Of a stretch of DNA of 64,000 nucleotides, positions 1 through 8,123 are shown piece after piece. The stretch's first letter is position 1. Each line of letters begins with the position of its first letter. Below the pieces are notes generated by a model. That model made no database searches. It was given only the letters and a program-made list of their open reading frames with translations, and was not told the DNA's origin. Source of the DNA: DATIVK01 sp035465955 (GTDB lineage: Bacteria; Myxococcota; Myxococcia; Myxococcales; Anaeromyxobacteraceae). The stretch spans positions 7,241-71,240 of the forward strand of contig DATIVK010000048.1 in the NCBI GenBank assembly GCA_035465955.1, read 5' to 3'. Position numbers and translations under genes: made by a program.

Positions 1-706
1 CCGCGGCGACGGCGGCGACCTTCGGTGACGCGAGCAGGTAGCCCGCGCGGATGCCGCCGAGCGACCAGGACTTCGAGAAGGTGCGCAGCACGCCGACGTT
101 CGGGTTGGCGCGCGCGAGCGGACGGAAGTCGGTGCCGGAGAAGGCGTGGTACGCCTCGTCGACGATGAGCACCCAGCCCGCCGCCTTCGCCCGCTCGGCG
201 AGGAGCCCGATCCCCGCGGGATCGAAGAGCCGGCCCGTCGGGCCGTGCGGGTTGGGGAGGAAGAGGACGCCCGCCTGCTCGCGGTCCATCTTCGCGAGGA
301 GCCCGTCCACGGGCAGGTCGAAGCCGTCGAGGAGCGGCACCGCCTCCCAGGGCGTCCCCGCCGCGACCGCGCCGCCCTTGTAGTAGGGGAAGGCCGGGGC
401 GGTGTCGAGGACGCGGTTGGCCGCCGAGCACAGGGCGAGGATCAGGAGGTTGGAGCCGGCCGAGAGGACGATCCCGTTCTCCGGCCACTCCTCGTGGCGC
501 GCGAGGGCCGCGCGGACCTCCTCGCCTCCCAGGTCCGGGTAGCGGTTCCACGGGAGCGCCGCGAGCCGCTCCAGGGCGCGCCGCTTGAGCGGCGCCGGGA
601 AGTCCTCGGGGCTCTCGTTCTGGTCGAGCTTAATCCTCGCGTCGACCTTCGTGTACGGGTAGTCGGCGACGTCGGACAGGTGGGGCTTGAAGGCGTGCAG
701 GGTCAC
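1..706 (-). CDS. hisC: Histidinol-phosphate aminotransferase, C-terminus cut by the window edge
   Basis: PLP-dependent class I/II aminotransferase that converts imidazole-acetol phosphate and glutamate to histidinol phosphate in histidine biosynthesis. About 235 N-terminal residues are present. Visible family motifs are KLDQNESP near residue 25, NPHGPTG, the Asp of VDEAYHAF, and TFSKSWSLGG, which holds the PLP-binding lysine. The reading frame runs off position 1, so the C-terminal third is missing. The start is taken as GTG at 706 (protein begins VTLHAFKPHL), because this matches where HisC proteins normally begin. There is no Shine-Dalgarno, but a TAACTT -10-like hexamer lies 8 nt upstream, suggesting a leaderless message. 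A close relative such as another class I aminotransferase is possible but less likely. Confidence 0.88.
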   Translation of the reverse strand, partial: MTLHAFKPHLSDVADYPYTKVDARIKLDQNESPEDFPAPLKRRALERLAALPWNRYPDLGGEEVRAALARHEEWPENGIVLSAGSNLLILALCSAANRVLDTAPAFPYYKGGAVAAGTPWEAVPLLDGFDLPVDGLLAKMDREQAGVLFLPNPHGPTGRLFDPAGIGLLAERAKAAGWVLIVDEAYHAFSGTDFRPLARANPNVGVLRTFSKSWSLGGIRAGYLLASPKVAAVAA

Positions 707-714
707 GGCTGTGG

Positions 715-720
715 AAGTTA
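715..720 (-). promoter_or_regulatory. -10 hexamer of hisC
   Basis: The minus strand reads TAACTT, preceded by TG one base upstream (extended -10). It ends 8 nt before the GTG start of hisC. No convincing -35 was seen. If used, transcription would start at or next to the initiation codon. Confidence 0.4.
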
Positions 721-789
721 CCAGCCTTCGCCCGCGCGCGCACGGCGCGCGCCCCCGCTCGCCGCCCCCCGGCGGAGGGGCGATCGGCC

Positions 790-819
790 TTGGCGGGCGC
801 GCGCTCGTGCGGCTAGACT
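790..819 (+). promoter_or_regulatory. Sigma-70-like promoter for the secreted hypothetical
   Basis: TTGGCG (790-795) and TAGACT (814-819) are separated by 18 bp. They lie 48 nt upstream of the ATG at 868, leaving a normal leader that contains GGAG. Confidence 0.45.
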
Positions 820-867
820 CACAGTCACACGTCGGCCTCCCCCCTCGAACGACGCCCCGGAGCGACC

Positions 868-1428
868 ATGCGCCGCGCCCTCCTCCTCGCCCTCGCCGCC
901 CTCCCGCTCGCCGGCTTCGACTGCGGCGGCCCCGACCCGGTCCTGGACCCGCGCCCGCCGGGCGCCTCGACGCTCCGGGTCCGGGGCGCGGTGAGCGAGG
1001 ACCTCTGGTGCGTCCTCTCGGCGAACGACTACTCCCTGATCGACCCGACCTACACCGGGTTCGTCCTCATGCTCGAGTGCGTCCGCGGCATGGGGGTGCC
1101 GGGGGCGGTCGTCGTGGTCGATCTGGACAACGCGCCCACGCCGAACGTGGCGTTCGGCTGGGACTCGACCGGCGCGACGCCGGCGAGCAACGTCTCCTCC
1201 GGCGACGCGAGCCGGATGGTGCTGGACGCGGGCGGCTTCCCGTTCGACACGCACGCCGCGAGCGCCCCCTTCGGCGACGCCGGGACGGGGAGGCTCTCCT
1301 GCACCCTGACCTCGATCGGGCCGGTGCTCGACGCCGCGAGCGGCGCCGTGGTCGTCCACGGCTCGCTCGACGCCACCGTCCCCTCGACGACGGGCGGGGG
1401 CGACGTCACCTTCAGCGCGACGTTCTGA
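868..1428 (+). CDS. Secreted hypothetical protein
   Basis: 186 residues and no family I recognise. The N-terminus MRRALLLALAALPLAGFDC looks like a signal peptide. The first cysteine is preceded by GFD rather than a lipobox, so lipoprotein status is doubtful. The rest is rich in Val, Thr and Gly with alternating hydrophobic residues, as in an all-beta exported protein, and has Cys residues near positions 47, 70 and 150 that could form disulfides. GGAG precedes the ATG. It stands alone and is convergent with the membrane protein at 1507-2031. Confidence 0.6.
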   Translation: MRRALLLALAALPLAGFDCGGPDPVLDPRPPGASTLRVRGAVSEDLWCVLSANDYSLIDPTYTGFVLMLECVRGMGVPGAVVVVDLDNAPTPNVAFGWDSTGATPASNVSSGDASRMVLDAGGFPFDTHAASAPFGDAGTGRLSCTLTSIGPVLDAASGAVVVHGSLDATVPSTTGGGDVTFSATF

Positions 1429-1485
1429 TGCGGGCCCGGTAGGCTCCGCAGGGTCCTCGCAGGAGGGGACGGTTCCCGGGGGGAC

Positions 1486-1510
1486 GCCGCGTCTCTCGAC
1501 AGCTTGCTAG
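1486..1510. repeat. 25-bp dispersed element, copy 1
   Basis: This stretch matches 33205-33229 at 23 of 25 positions; the common core is GTCTCTCGAC followed by TGCTAG. A weaker relative lies at 37279-37305. Here it spans the stop codon of the minus-strand gene ending at 1507. Its function is unknown. Confidence 0.5.
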
Positions 1511-2031
1511 CGTCCCCTCGGGCCGCCGGCCCTCAGGAAGCCGCGGGTCCCCCAGAACGTGATGGCGACCCCGATCAGCAGCATCGCGAGGTAGGGGACG
1601 AGGACCATCCGGAGGTACTTCGGCGTCGCGAGCGCCGAGAAGAGGCGCGGCCGGTCCGCGCCGTGCGTGTCGAGGCCGAACTGGACGAGGTCGGCCATCG
1701 TGAGCCGGTCGGCCAGGAAGACGCCGCTCGGCGACGCGGAGGCCGCCTCGCAGGTGACCTCCCCCTCGAACTGCGCGACGAAGGGCTCGGTCCCGCCGCG
1801 GGGGCTCGCCATGAAGAAGGTGGTCTTCCCCTTCACGGCGCGCGTGTCGCACCGGAGCTCGGCGTCGGTGAGGGTCACCCAGCGCCCCGGCGCGGCGCCG
1901 GCGACCGTCGCCGGGACCGGGGAGGCGCCGACCTTCCCGAGCATCGCGACGACCCGGAACGTCGGCACGAGCACGGCCGAGATCCCGAAGACGCCGGCCA
2001 GCGCGAGCAGCACGTACGTGAGCTTGCCCAT
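1507..2031 (-). CDS. Two-TM membrane protein, hypothetical
   Basis: 174 residues. Hydrophobic segments lie at about 5-27 and 145-163, with a soluble, probably periplasmic domain between them (two Cys, at about 60 and 94, may pair). This topology resembles small TMEM43-like or envelope proteins, but I cannot assign a family. The ATG at 2031 has GGGGGAG just upstream. It lies 25 bp downstream of pepA on the same strand, so co-transcription is likely. Confidence 0.6.
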   Translation of the reverse strand: MGKLTYVLLALAGVFGISAVLVPTFRVVAMLGKVGASPVPATVAGAAPGRWVTLTDAELRCDTRAVKGKTTFFMASPRGGTEPFVAQFEGEVTCEAASASPSGVFLADRLTMADLVQFGLDTHGADRPRLFSALATPKYLRMVLVPYLAMLLIGVAITFWGTRGFLRAGGPRGR

Positions 2032-2056
2032 CTCTCCCCCTCGGCGGCGCCCGCGG

Positions 2057-3595
2057 TCACCGCCAGCTGCGCACGAGCTCCACGAGCGTCCGGACCCCGA
2101 AGCCGGTCCCGCCCTTCACCACGTAACCGTACTCCTTCGGCGAGTGGGACGGCCCCGCGATGTCGAGGTGCGCCCAGGGCGTCTCGCCGGCGAAGGCCTG
2201 GAGGAAGTGGGCGGCCGCGATCGCGCTGCCCATCCGGTCGCCCGAGTTCTTCAGGTCGGCGCGGTCGGACTTCAGGTTGTCCTTGATCGACTCGGTGAGC
2301 GGGAGGCGCCAGACCTCCTCGCCGCCTTCGCGGGCCGCCGCCGCGACCCCCTCCACCACCGGGCCGTCCGGCCCGAAGAGGCCGGCGGTCGTCATGCCGA
2401 GCGCCACCATGCACGCGCCGGTGAGCGTGGCGACGTCGACCATCGCCGCGGGCGAGAGCGTCCGGGCCGCCCAGGCGAGCACGTCGCCGAGCACCAGCCG
2501 CCCCTCGGCGTCGGTGTTGGTGATCTCGACCGTCTTGCCGTCGAAGGCGCGCAGCACGTCGCTCGGCTTGTACGCGCGGCCGCCCGGCATGTTCTCGCAC
2601 GCGCCGAAGACGGCGTGGACCGGGAACGGGGGCGCGAGCTCGGCGATCACCTTCATGGCCGCGACGACGGCCGCCGCGCCGGCCATGTCCGTGTGCATCG
2701 TGGGCATCGAGTCGGCCGGCTTGAGCGAGAGGCCGCCCGAGTCGAAGGTGAGCGCCTTGCCGACGAGGACGAGCGGCGGCCGCCGGGCCCCCGCGCCCTT
2801 CGGGATCCAGCTCAGCTTCACGAGCCGCGGCGGCTCGGCGGAGCCCCGGGTGACGCCGAGGAACATCCCCATCTTCAGCGCCTCGATCTGCTTCGGCCCC
2901 TGGACCTCGCAGCGGAGCCCCGCCTCGCGGGCCAGCGCCCGGGCCGCGTCGGCGAGCCGCGCCGGGGTGCAGTCCGCCGGCCCCAGGTTCACGAGGTCGC
3001 GGGCCCAGCAGATCGCCTCCGCGAGCGACACGCCGAGCCGGATCGCCTCGCCCACCGACGGGTCGCCCTCGGCGCCCGGCGGCAGGGCCAGCGCGAGCCC
3101 CTCCACCTCGTCGCCCTCCGGGGCCTTGTAGGCGTCGAAGCGGTAGAGCCCGAGGAGGGCCCCCTCGACGGCGGCGCGCGCGGCCGGCGCGATCTCGCCC
3201 TTCGCGACCGGGACGGCGAAGGCCAGCGTCCGCGCGCGGGCCTTCACGGCCGCGCGGGCGGCGACGCCGGCGGCGGCGCGGAGGGGCTCGAAGCCACAGG
3301 CCGGCCACCTCAGGGCCGCCGCCCCGCGCGCCCCCATGCCGAGCAGGAGGATCCGCTCGGCCTTCCCCCGGCCGAGGGTGGGGAGGAGCAGCTGCTGCTC
3401 CGGCTTCGCCTCGAACCGCTCGGCCTTCACGGCGGCGAAGAGCGCGCCGCCCAGGGTCCGGTCGAGCGCCGCCAGGGCCAGCTGGCCGCCGTCCTCGAAG
3501 TCCTCCGGGAAGACCGGGATCGCCAGCAGGCCGCACGCGATCTCCTGGATCCCCGTCGCCGCCGTGCCGACCTCGCCGCGCTTCGCTCTCGCCAT
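2057..3595 (-). CDS. pepA: Leucyl aminopeptidase (M17 family)
   Basis: A two-metal cytosolic exopeptidase that removes N-terminal residues from peptides and often assembles as a hexamer. At 512 residues it has normal family length. The N-terminal macro-like domain is divergent. The catalytic domain is clear: the metal-binding signature NTDAEGRL is at 360-367, GKALTFDSGGLSLK lies upstream with the lysine/aspartate ligands, and DMAGAAAV follows. The ATG at 3595 is preceded by GGAGG. In some bacteria PepA also binds DNA, but nothing here indicates that role. It is likely transcribed with the small membrane protein that follows. Confidence 0.95.
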   Translation of the reverse strand: MARAKRGEVGTAATGIQEIACGLLAIPVFPEDFEDGGQLALAALDRTLGGALFAAVKAERFEAKPEQQLLLPTLGRGKAERILLLGMGARGAAALRWPACGFEPLRAAAGVAARAAVKARARTLAFAVPVAKGEIAPAARAAVEGALLGLYRFDAYKAPEGDEVEGLALALPPGAEGDPSVGEAIRLGVSLAEAICWARDLVNLGPADCTPARLADAARALAREAGLRCEVQGPKQIEALKMGMFLGVTRGSAEPPRLVKLSWIPKGAGARRPPLVLVGKALTFDSGGLSLKPADSMPTMHTDMAGAAAVVAAMKVIAELAPPFPVHAVFGACENMPGGRAYKPSDVLRAFDGKTVEITNTDAEGRLVLGDVLAWAARTLSPAAMVDVATLTGACMVALGMTTAGLFGPDGPVVEGVAAAAREGGEEVWRLPLTESIKDNLKSDRADLKNSGDRMGSAIAAAHFLQAFAGETPWAHLDIAGPSHSPKEYGYVVKGGTGFGVRTLVELVRSWR

Positions 3596-3668
3596 GTCCG
3601 CCTCCGGCGCGGCGCGATGGGCGCCGCGATCCGGGGACGATGTAGCACGAAGGGGGGCGCGGCGCCGC

Positions 3669-5576
3669 CTACCGCGCGCCGCCCTGCACCGCCTCGATGC
3701 GGGCCACGGCCTCGGCGGCGTCCGGCGCCCCGCAGGCGGCGGTGCGCTGGACGCGCCCGAAGAGGCCGGTCTTCGTCTCGCGCACCACCTTCGCCGCCTC
3801 GCGCAGGGCGGGGAGGGCGGCGGCGTCGCCGATCTCCCCGAGCCGGCGGGCCGCCGCGCGGCGGACGTCGCAGTCGCTCTCGGCGAGCAGGGCGCCGTAC
3901 ACCTGGATCCGGTCGACGCGCTCCTCCGCCCCGAGGTCGCGCGCCAGCGTGACGGCCCGCAGCCTCCGCAGCGGCGTGCCCTCCGCGGTGGCGGCGAGGA
4001 GGGCGGGGAGGGCCGCGTCGCCCAGCCGGACGAGGAGGTGGCTGGCCCGGTCCGACGTGGCGCGGTCCTGCCCCAGGTCGTCCATGAGGTTGGCGAGCGC
4101 CTCGTCGTCGAGCGGGCCGAGCGCCGCCGCCGCGGCGTACGCCTCGACGGCGGCCGCGCCCTGCCCCGCCGTGCGGTGGAGGACGTGGCCGAGCAGGAGG
4201 CGCAGCCCGCGCTCGTCCGGGTAGTGGCCCAGCTCGTGGCGCAGCAGGTCGCGCGCCTCCGCCAGCCTCCCCGCCTCCAGGAGGGCGCGCGCCTCGCCGG
4301 GGACCCGGTTGTGGCGGACCGTCAGCGTGCCCCAGACCGCCCCCCCGAGCAGCGCGAGGGCGAGCAGGCTCCACGCGATCCAGGGGCGGCGGCGCACGTG
4401 GCCCCAGACCCTGGAGAGCGCGGCGCGCCCCCGCTCCAGCGGATCGGCGGCCAGGGCCCGGAGGGACTCCCATGACTGGCGCGCCTGCGCGCGGAGCCGC
4501 GCGAAGTGGAACTCGCGCTCCAGCGTGGGGCTGTGCTCCACGGCCGGCGTGCTGGTGGTGCCGCCGCCGTCGAGGCCGCTCGGCGGCTGGAGGTCGAACG
4601 AGGGGCGCACCATCGGCGGCAGCGTGATGGGGCGGCCGGGGGTGAGGGTGGGGGCCGGCGGTGGGGGCGCCACGAAGAGGGGGCCGATCGACGCCGCGAA
4701 GTCCGCCTTGAGCGCCGTGGCGCTCGGGTGGCGCTCCGTCAGCTCCTTGGCGCAGGCCCGGGCCACGGCGGCGACGAGCGCGGGGAACTGGGCGAGCTCC
4801 GGCCGCTCGTCGGCGATGGACGGCAGCGCCTGGAGCGCGTGGGCCATGATGAGCGCGCGCGGCTCGTTGGGGAGGAAGGGGTGGCGCCCGACGAGCGTCC
4901 GCCACGCGATGATCCCGACCGAGTAGAGGTCGGCGCGGCCGTCCACGGCGCCGCCCACCGCCTGCTCGGGGGAGAGGTACTCGGGGGTGCCGACGACCAT
5001 CCCCGCGGCGGTGGCGTTGGAGCTGCGGGGCTCCAGGAACTTCGCGATCCCGAAGTCGAGGATCTTCACCACCTCGCGCCCGTCGCCCAGCCGCGCGAGG
5101 AAGACGTTCTCCGGCTTCAGGTCGCGGTGGACGACGCTGAGCGCGTGGGCGGCCTCCAGCGCCGAGCAGATCTGCCAGAAGATCGGCACCGCGTCCTGGG
5201 GGGGCAGCAGCACGTCGCGCCGGAGCCGCTCGAAGAGGCTCTCCCCCTCCAGCAGCTCCATGACGAGGAAGAGGTAGCCCTCGGGGCTGCGCCCGAAGTC
5301 GGTGACGCGGACGATGTTCTCGTGCTCGAGCCGCGCCGCGATCTCGGCCTCCTGCCGGAACCGCTCGACGAGATCCTTCGCCGCGGTCAGGTCGGGGCGC
5401 ATGACCTTGACGGCGACGTCCTTGCGCAGCGGCACGTGGCGGGCGCGGAAGACCGCCCCCATCCCCCCGGTGGCGAGGTGGGCCGTCAGCTCGTACCGCC
5501 CGTCGAGCGTGGTGCCGACGAGCAGCCGGGGTTCCCAGGGGGCGGTGTCCGCCTCGATCTGTGGGTTCTCAGCCAC
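3669..5576 (-). CDS. Ser/Thr protein kinase with TM anchor and TPR/HEAT-like tail
   Basis: A eukaryotic-type (Hanks) kinase of 635 residues. The glycine loop ATGGMG is at 35-40, the catalytic Lys at 57, HRDLKPEN at 150-157, DFG at 174-176 and GTPEYLSPE at 196-204, so it should be active. A Pro-rich linker (about 302-350) leads to a single TM helix at 399-420. The exported part carries a TPR-like stretch and then HEAT-like repeats (ALLAESDCDVRRAAARRLG). This kinase-TM-repeat layout is common in myxobacteria and suggests that envelope signals or partners control the cytosolic kinase. The start is GTG at 5576; no Shine-Dalgarno is seen, and a TACAAT -10 lies 10 nt upstream. Confidence 0.92.
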   Translation of the reverse strand: MAENPQIEADTAPWEPRLLVGTTLDGRYELTAHLATGGMGAVFRARHVPLRKDVAVKVMRPDLTAAKDLVERFRQEAEIAARLEHENIVRVTDFGRSPEGYLFLVMELLEGESLFERLRRDVLLPPQDAVPIFWQICSALEAAHALSVVHRDLKPENVFLARLGDGREVVKILDFGIAKFLEPRSSNATAAGMVVGTPEYLSPEQAVGGAVDGRADLYSVGIIAWRTLVGRHPFLPNEPRALIMAHALQALPSIADERPELAQFPALVAAVARACAKELTERHPSATALKADFAASIGPLFVAPPPPAPTLTPGRPITLPPMVRPSFDLQPPSGLDGGGTTSTPAVEHSPTLEREFHFARLRAQARQSWESLRALAADPLERGRAALSRVWGHVRRRPWIAWSLLALALLGGAVWGTLTVRHNRVPGEARALLEAGRLAEARDLLRHELGHYPDERGLRLLLGHVLHRTAGQGAAAVEAYAAAAALGPLDDEALANLMDDLGQDRATSDRASHLLVRLGDAALPALLAATAEGTPLRRLRAVTLARDLGAEERVDRIQVYGALLAESDCDVRRAAARRLGEIGDAAALPALREAAKVVRETKTGLFGRVQRTAACGAPDAAEAVARIEAVQGGAR

Positions 5577-5586
5577 GCAACGTTCG

Positions 5587-5616
5587 ATTGTACCGCGGGT
5601 AAGGGCGCGGACCGAA
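5587..5616 (-). promoter_or_regulatory. Promoter of the Ser/Thr kinase gene
   Basis: On the minus strand TTCGGT (5616-5611), an 18-bp spacer and TACAAT (5592-5587) sit directly before the GTG start at 5576. Only 10 nt separate the -10 from the start codon, predicting a leader of about 3 nt. Confidence 0.55.
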
Positions 5617-5675
5617 CGCTACCGGACTGCGGCCGATCGGCGCCGTCCCGTGTTGGCGGGACGGCGCGCGGCGCA

Positions 5676-6038
5676 CTACTCGGGCTTCGCGCCGTGACGG
5701 GCGGTGACGACGGTGTGGATCCCGCCGCGCACGTAGAAGTCGCCGATCACCTCGAGCCAGCGCGGCTCGACCGCGCGGACCAGGTCGTCGCAGATGCGGT
5801 TGGTGACCGCCTCGTGGAACGCCCCCTCGTCGCGGAAGCTCCAGAGGTAGAGCTTGAGGCTCTTGAGCTCGACGCACCTCGCCGCCGGCACGTAGCGGAT
5901 GCGGACCGTGGCGAAGTCGGGCTGGCCCGTCATCGGGCAGAGGCAGGTGAACTCGGGGCACTCGAACGAGATCTCGAAGGGGCGCTCCGGCTTCGGGTTC
6001 GGGAACGTCTCGAGGTCGCGGCTGGGCTTCGAAGGCAT
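5676..6038 (-). CDS. queF: NADPH-dependent 7-cyano-7-deazaguanine reductase
   Basis: Reduces preQ0 to preQ1 in queuosine tRNA-modification biosynthesis. It is a short (120-residue) unimodular QueF of the T-fold superfamily. CPEFTCLCPMTGQPDFA holds the catalytic Cys34, which forms the thioimide with preQ0, and Asp41. ELKSLKLYLWSFRDEG is the NADPH/substrate signature. It is a single gene, convergent with nothing and about 80 bp from the divergent pterin dehydratase gene. I looked for a preQ1 riboswitch in the leader and did not see one. The start at 6038 has only a weak ribosome site. Confidence 0.95.
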   Translation of the reverse strand: MPSKPSRDLETFPNPKPERPFEISFECPEFTCLCPMTGQPDFATVRIRYVPAARCVELKSLKLYLWSFRDEGAFHEAVTNRICDDLVRAVEPRWLEVIGDFYVRGGIHTVVTARHGAKPE

Positions 6039-6117
6039 GGCGGCGGACGTTTAGCCTCTTTGGGCGCGGTGGCGCAAGCTGCGGCGGGGTGGGGCGGCGC
6101 CGGTTAAGCAAGCAGGC

Positions 6118-6483
6118 ATGGACTGGACCACCCGCCACTGCGTGCCGTGCGAAGGGGGCGTCCCGAAGATGACGCCCGAGGCGGCCGGCGAGGCGCTGCG
6201 CGCGCTCGACGGCTGGGACGCCCAGGAGGGCGCGACGCGCATCCACAAGCACTACCGCTTCCGCGACTTCAGCGAGGCGATGCGGTTCGTCGACGCCATG
6301 GCCTGCCTGGCGGAGGGCGAGGGGCATCACCCCGACTTCCGGGTCCACTACGACACCGTGGACGTCGAGCTCTGGACCCACGCGATCGGCGGGCTGTACG
6401 ACAACGACTTCATCCTCGCCGCGAAGCTGGACGCGCTCCCCGAGGCCGCGGCGGCGCGGGGGCCGCGGGCGGACGCCCACTGA
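6118..6483 (+). CDS. phhB: 4a-hydroxytetrahydrobiopterin dehydratase (PCD/DCoH family)
   Basis: Dehydrates pterin-4a-carbinolamine, recycling the pterin cofactor of aromatic amino acid hydroxylases; some bacterial members instead act in molybdopterin metabolism. 121 residues. The core shows KHYRFRDFSEAMRFV and EGHHPDFRVHYDTVDVELWTH, with the family's paired His and the conserved Pro-Asp. The N-terminal 30 residues are longer than usual and include Cys8 and Cys11. It lies divergent to queF, with a GCAGGC ribosome site. No phenylalanine hydroxylase is visible in this window. Confidence 0.9.
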   Translation: MDWTTRHCVPCEGGVPKMTPEAAGEALRALDGWDAQEGATRIHKHYRFRDFSEAMRFVDAMACLAEGEGHHPDFRVHYDTVDVELWTHAIGGLYDNDFILAAKLDALPEAAAARGPRADAH

Positions 6484-6549
6484 GCGACATCGGTCGCTTC
6501 ACCTGAGGGGCGACCTGAGGCACACTCCGGGCCTCTGGAGGAACCCCAC

Positions 6550-6792
6550 ATGAAGACGCTCGCCAGCGCGGCCCTCGCGGCCCTCCTCGCCTCGGGTCCC
6601 GCCCTCGCGGACGCGCCCGCGCCCGCGCCCGCCGCGGGGGCGCAGGCGGCCCCCACCGCGAAGCCCAGGGAGGGGCTCAGGCCCGCCGGGAAGAAGGGCG
6701 CGGCCGCGAAGGATGCGAAGGACGCGCCCAGGCCGGCGCACGAACCGAAGGAAGCGCCTTGCGAGCCAGTGAAGCCCTGTCCGATCGAATGA
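6550..6792 (+). CDS. Small secreted protein with a C-terminal cysteine pair
   Basis: 80 residues. A signal peptide ends at about residue 20 (GPALA followed by DAPAP). An Ala/Pro/Lys-rich, low-complexity middle follows, and the tail CEPVKPCPIE places two Cys five residues apart. GGAGG precedes the ATG. The stop codon overlaps the start of the VKOR-DsbA fusion in an ATGA (6789-6792), so translation is coupled. That pairing suggests the protein may be a substrate or partner of the disulfide enzyme. No family recognised. Confidence 0.6.
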   Translation: MKTLASAALAALLASGPALADAPAPAPAAGAQAAPTAKPREGLRPAGKKGAAAKDAKDAPRPAHEPKEAPCEPVKPCPIE

Positions 6793-7901
6793 GCCGCCGC
6801 CCCGCCCTGGCCGCCGCCGCGGCGCTCGCGGTGGCTGGCATGGCCCTCTCCGTCCTGCTCACGCGGCAGCACGCGTCGGCGCACGCCGGGATCGCGAGCG
6901 CGTGCAACATCAACGCGTTCGTGAACTGCGACCGGGTCGCCACCAGCCGCTGGTCGGTCTTCCTCGGGCTGCCCGTGGCGGTCTGGGGCATCTTCGGCTA
7001 CGGGCTCGCGCTCGGGCTCTCGGGGTTCGGCCTCGCCGGCCGGCGTCCTCACCCGACGTGGCCGGCGGGCTTCCTCTTCGCCACCGCGTCCGTCGCCGCC
7101 GCCGTCGCCGTCACGCTGGCGCTCGTCTCCGAGGTGGCGATCGGCGCCCTCTGCCTCTACTGCGCGGGCTCCTGGCTCGTCTCGTTCGGCCTCCTGGCGG
7201 CCGCCTGGCGGGCCTGCCGGCCCGAGGGGATCCGCGCCGCGCTGCGGGCCGACTTCGCGCTCCTCGGCGTGCGCCCGGGGCGCACGGCCGCCTTCGCCCT
7301 CGCGGCGGCCGCCCTCGTCGTGATCGCCGCGAAGGCGCAGCCGAGGTACTGGGACAAGCCGCCTCCGCCGGCCGCGCCGATCCGGCTCGCGCCCGGCGCC
7401 GTCCCCGGCGTCGGCGCGCCGGCGGCGGGCCGGTCGGTGGTCGTCGAGTTCAGCGACTACGAGTGTCCCTTCTGCGCCAAGGCGCACAAGGAGCTCCGCG
7501 CGCTCCTCGCCGCGCGCCCCGACGTCACGCTCGTGAAGCGACACTTCCCGCTCGACACCGCGTGCAACCCCGTCATGAAGCGGCCGCTGCACGAGCGGGC
7601 CTGCGCGCTCGCCCGCGCCGCGATCTGCGCGGAGGCCCAGGGGCGGTTCGCGGAGATGGACGACGCCCTCTTCGAGAACCAGGGCGCGAAGCGGCCGGTC
7701 GACGAGCTCGCGTCCTCGCTCGGGCTCGACCTGCCGCGCTTCCGGGCCTGCCTCGCCGACCCCGAGACGAGCCGCCGTCTCTCGAGCGACATCGCGACCG
7801 GGATGCAGGTCGGCCTGCGGGCGACGCCGACCTACGTGGTGGACGGCGTCCAGTACACCGGCTCGCTCCCCGCGAGCGCGCTGCCCCCGCCGCGTCCCTG
7901 A
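6789..7901 (+). CDS. VKOR - DsbA-like thioredoxin fusion, disulfide-bond formation
   Basis: About 370 residues. The N-terminal half is a vitamin K epoxide reductase domain with about four TM helices, the loop cysteines in ACNINAFVNC, and the redox pair in ALCLYC. The C-terminal half is a periplasmic thioredoxin-like domain (Thioredoxin_4/DsbA type) with the active site YECPFCAKAH and the cis-proline in ATPTYV. Such a fusion joins the quinone-reducing membrane oxidase (DsbB role) and the dithiol oxidase (DsbA role) in one chain, which oxidises exported proteins. The frame allows an earlier ATG at 6759, but 6789 gives the ATGA overlap with the upstream gene and is preferred. Confidence 0.9.
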   Translation: MSRRPALAAAAALAVAGMALSVLLTRQHASAHAGIASACNINAFVNCDRVATSRWSVFLGLPVAVWGIFGYGLALGLSGFGLAGRRPHPTWPAGFLFATASVAAAVAVTLALVSEVAIGALCLYCAGSWLVSFGLLAAAWRACRPEGIRAALRADFALLGVRPGRTAAFALAAAALVVIAAKAQPRYWDKPPPPAAPIRLAPGAVPGVGAPAAGRSVVVEFSDYECPFCAKAHKELRALLAARPDVTLVKRHFPLDTACNPVMKRPLHERACALARAAICAEAQGRFAEMDDALFENQGAKRPVDELASSLGLDLPRFRACLADPETSRRLSSDIATGMQVGLRATPTYVVDGVQYTGSLPASALPPPRP

Positions 7902-8096
7902 CCCGCGCGGGGTGACCTGCGCGCCCGGGGTCGTCGCCACCCGCGCGCGCCAGGCCCGCCCCAAGGGCTCGCCCCGCCTGACGCCGGTGCGCCGCGCGCG
8001 CGGAGCGAGCACCTTTGGATCAAACGGTCGTTCGGCGCGGGGCAGGCCGCGCCTTGCGCCGCCGCCGTCAGCTCGGGTCCGCGTGTCGTCGGCGGA

Positions 8097-8120
8097 GACC
8101 CCCCGCGGCCAGAGGGGGTC
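8097..8120 (+). promoter_or_regulatory. Hairpin covering the ribosome site of the FG-GAP gene
   Basis: A 7-bp perfect inverted repeat (8097-8103 with 8114-8120) surrounds a 10-nt loop. Its 3' arm contains GAGGGGG, the only Shine-Dalgarno-like sequence for the ATG at 8124. The fold would hide the ribosome site. Confidence 0.4.
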
Positions 8121-8123
8121 ATC

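Noticed and set aside
6039..6117. Possible preQ1 riboswitch ahead of queF
   Set aside because: No A-rich pseudoknot tail or preQ1-I/II core can be matched in the leader.
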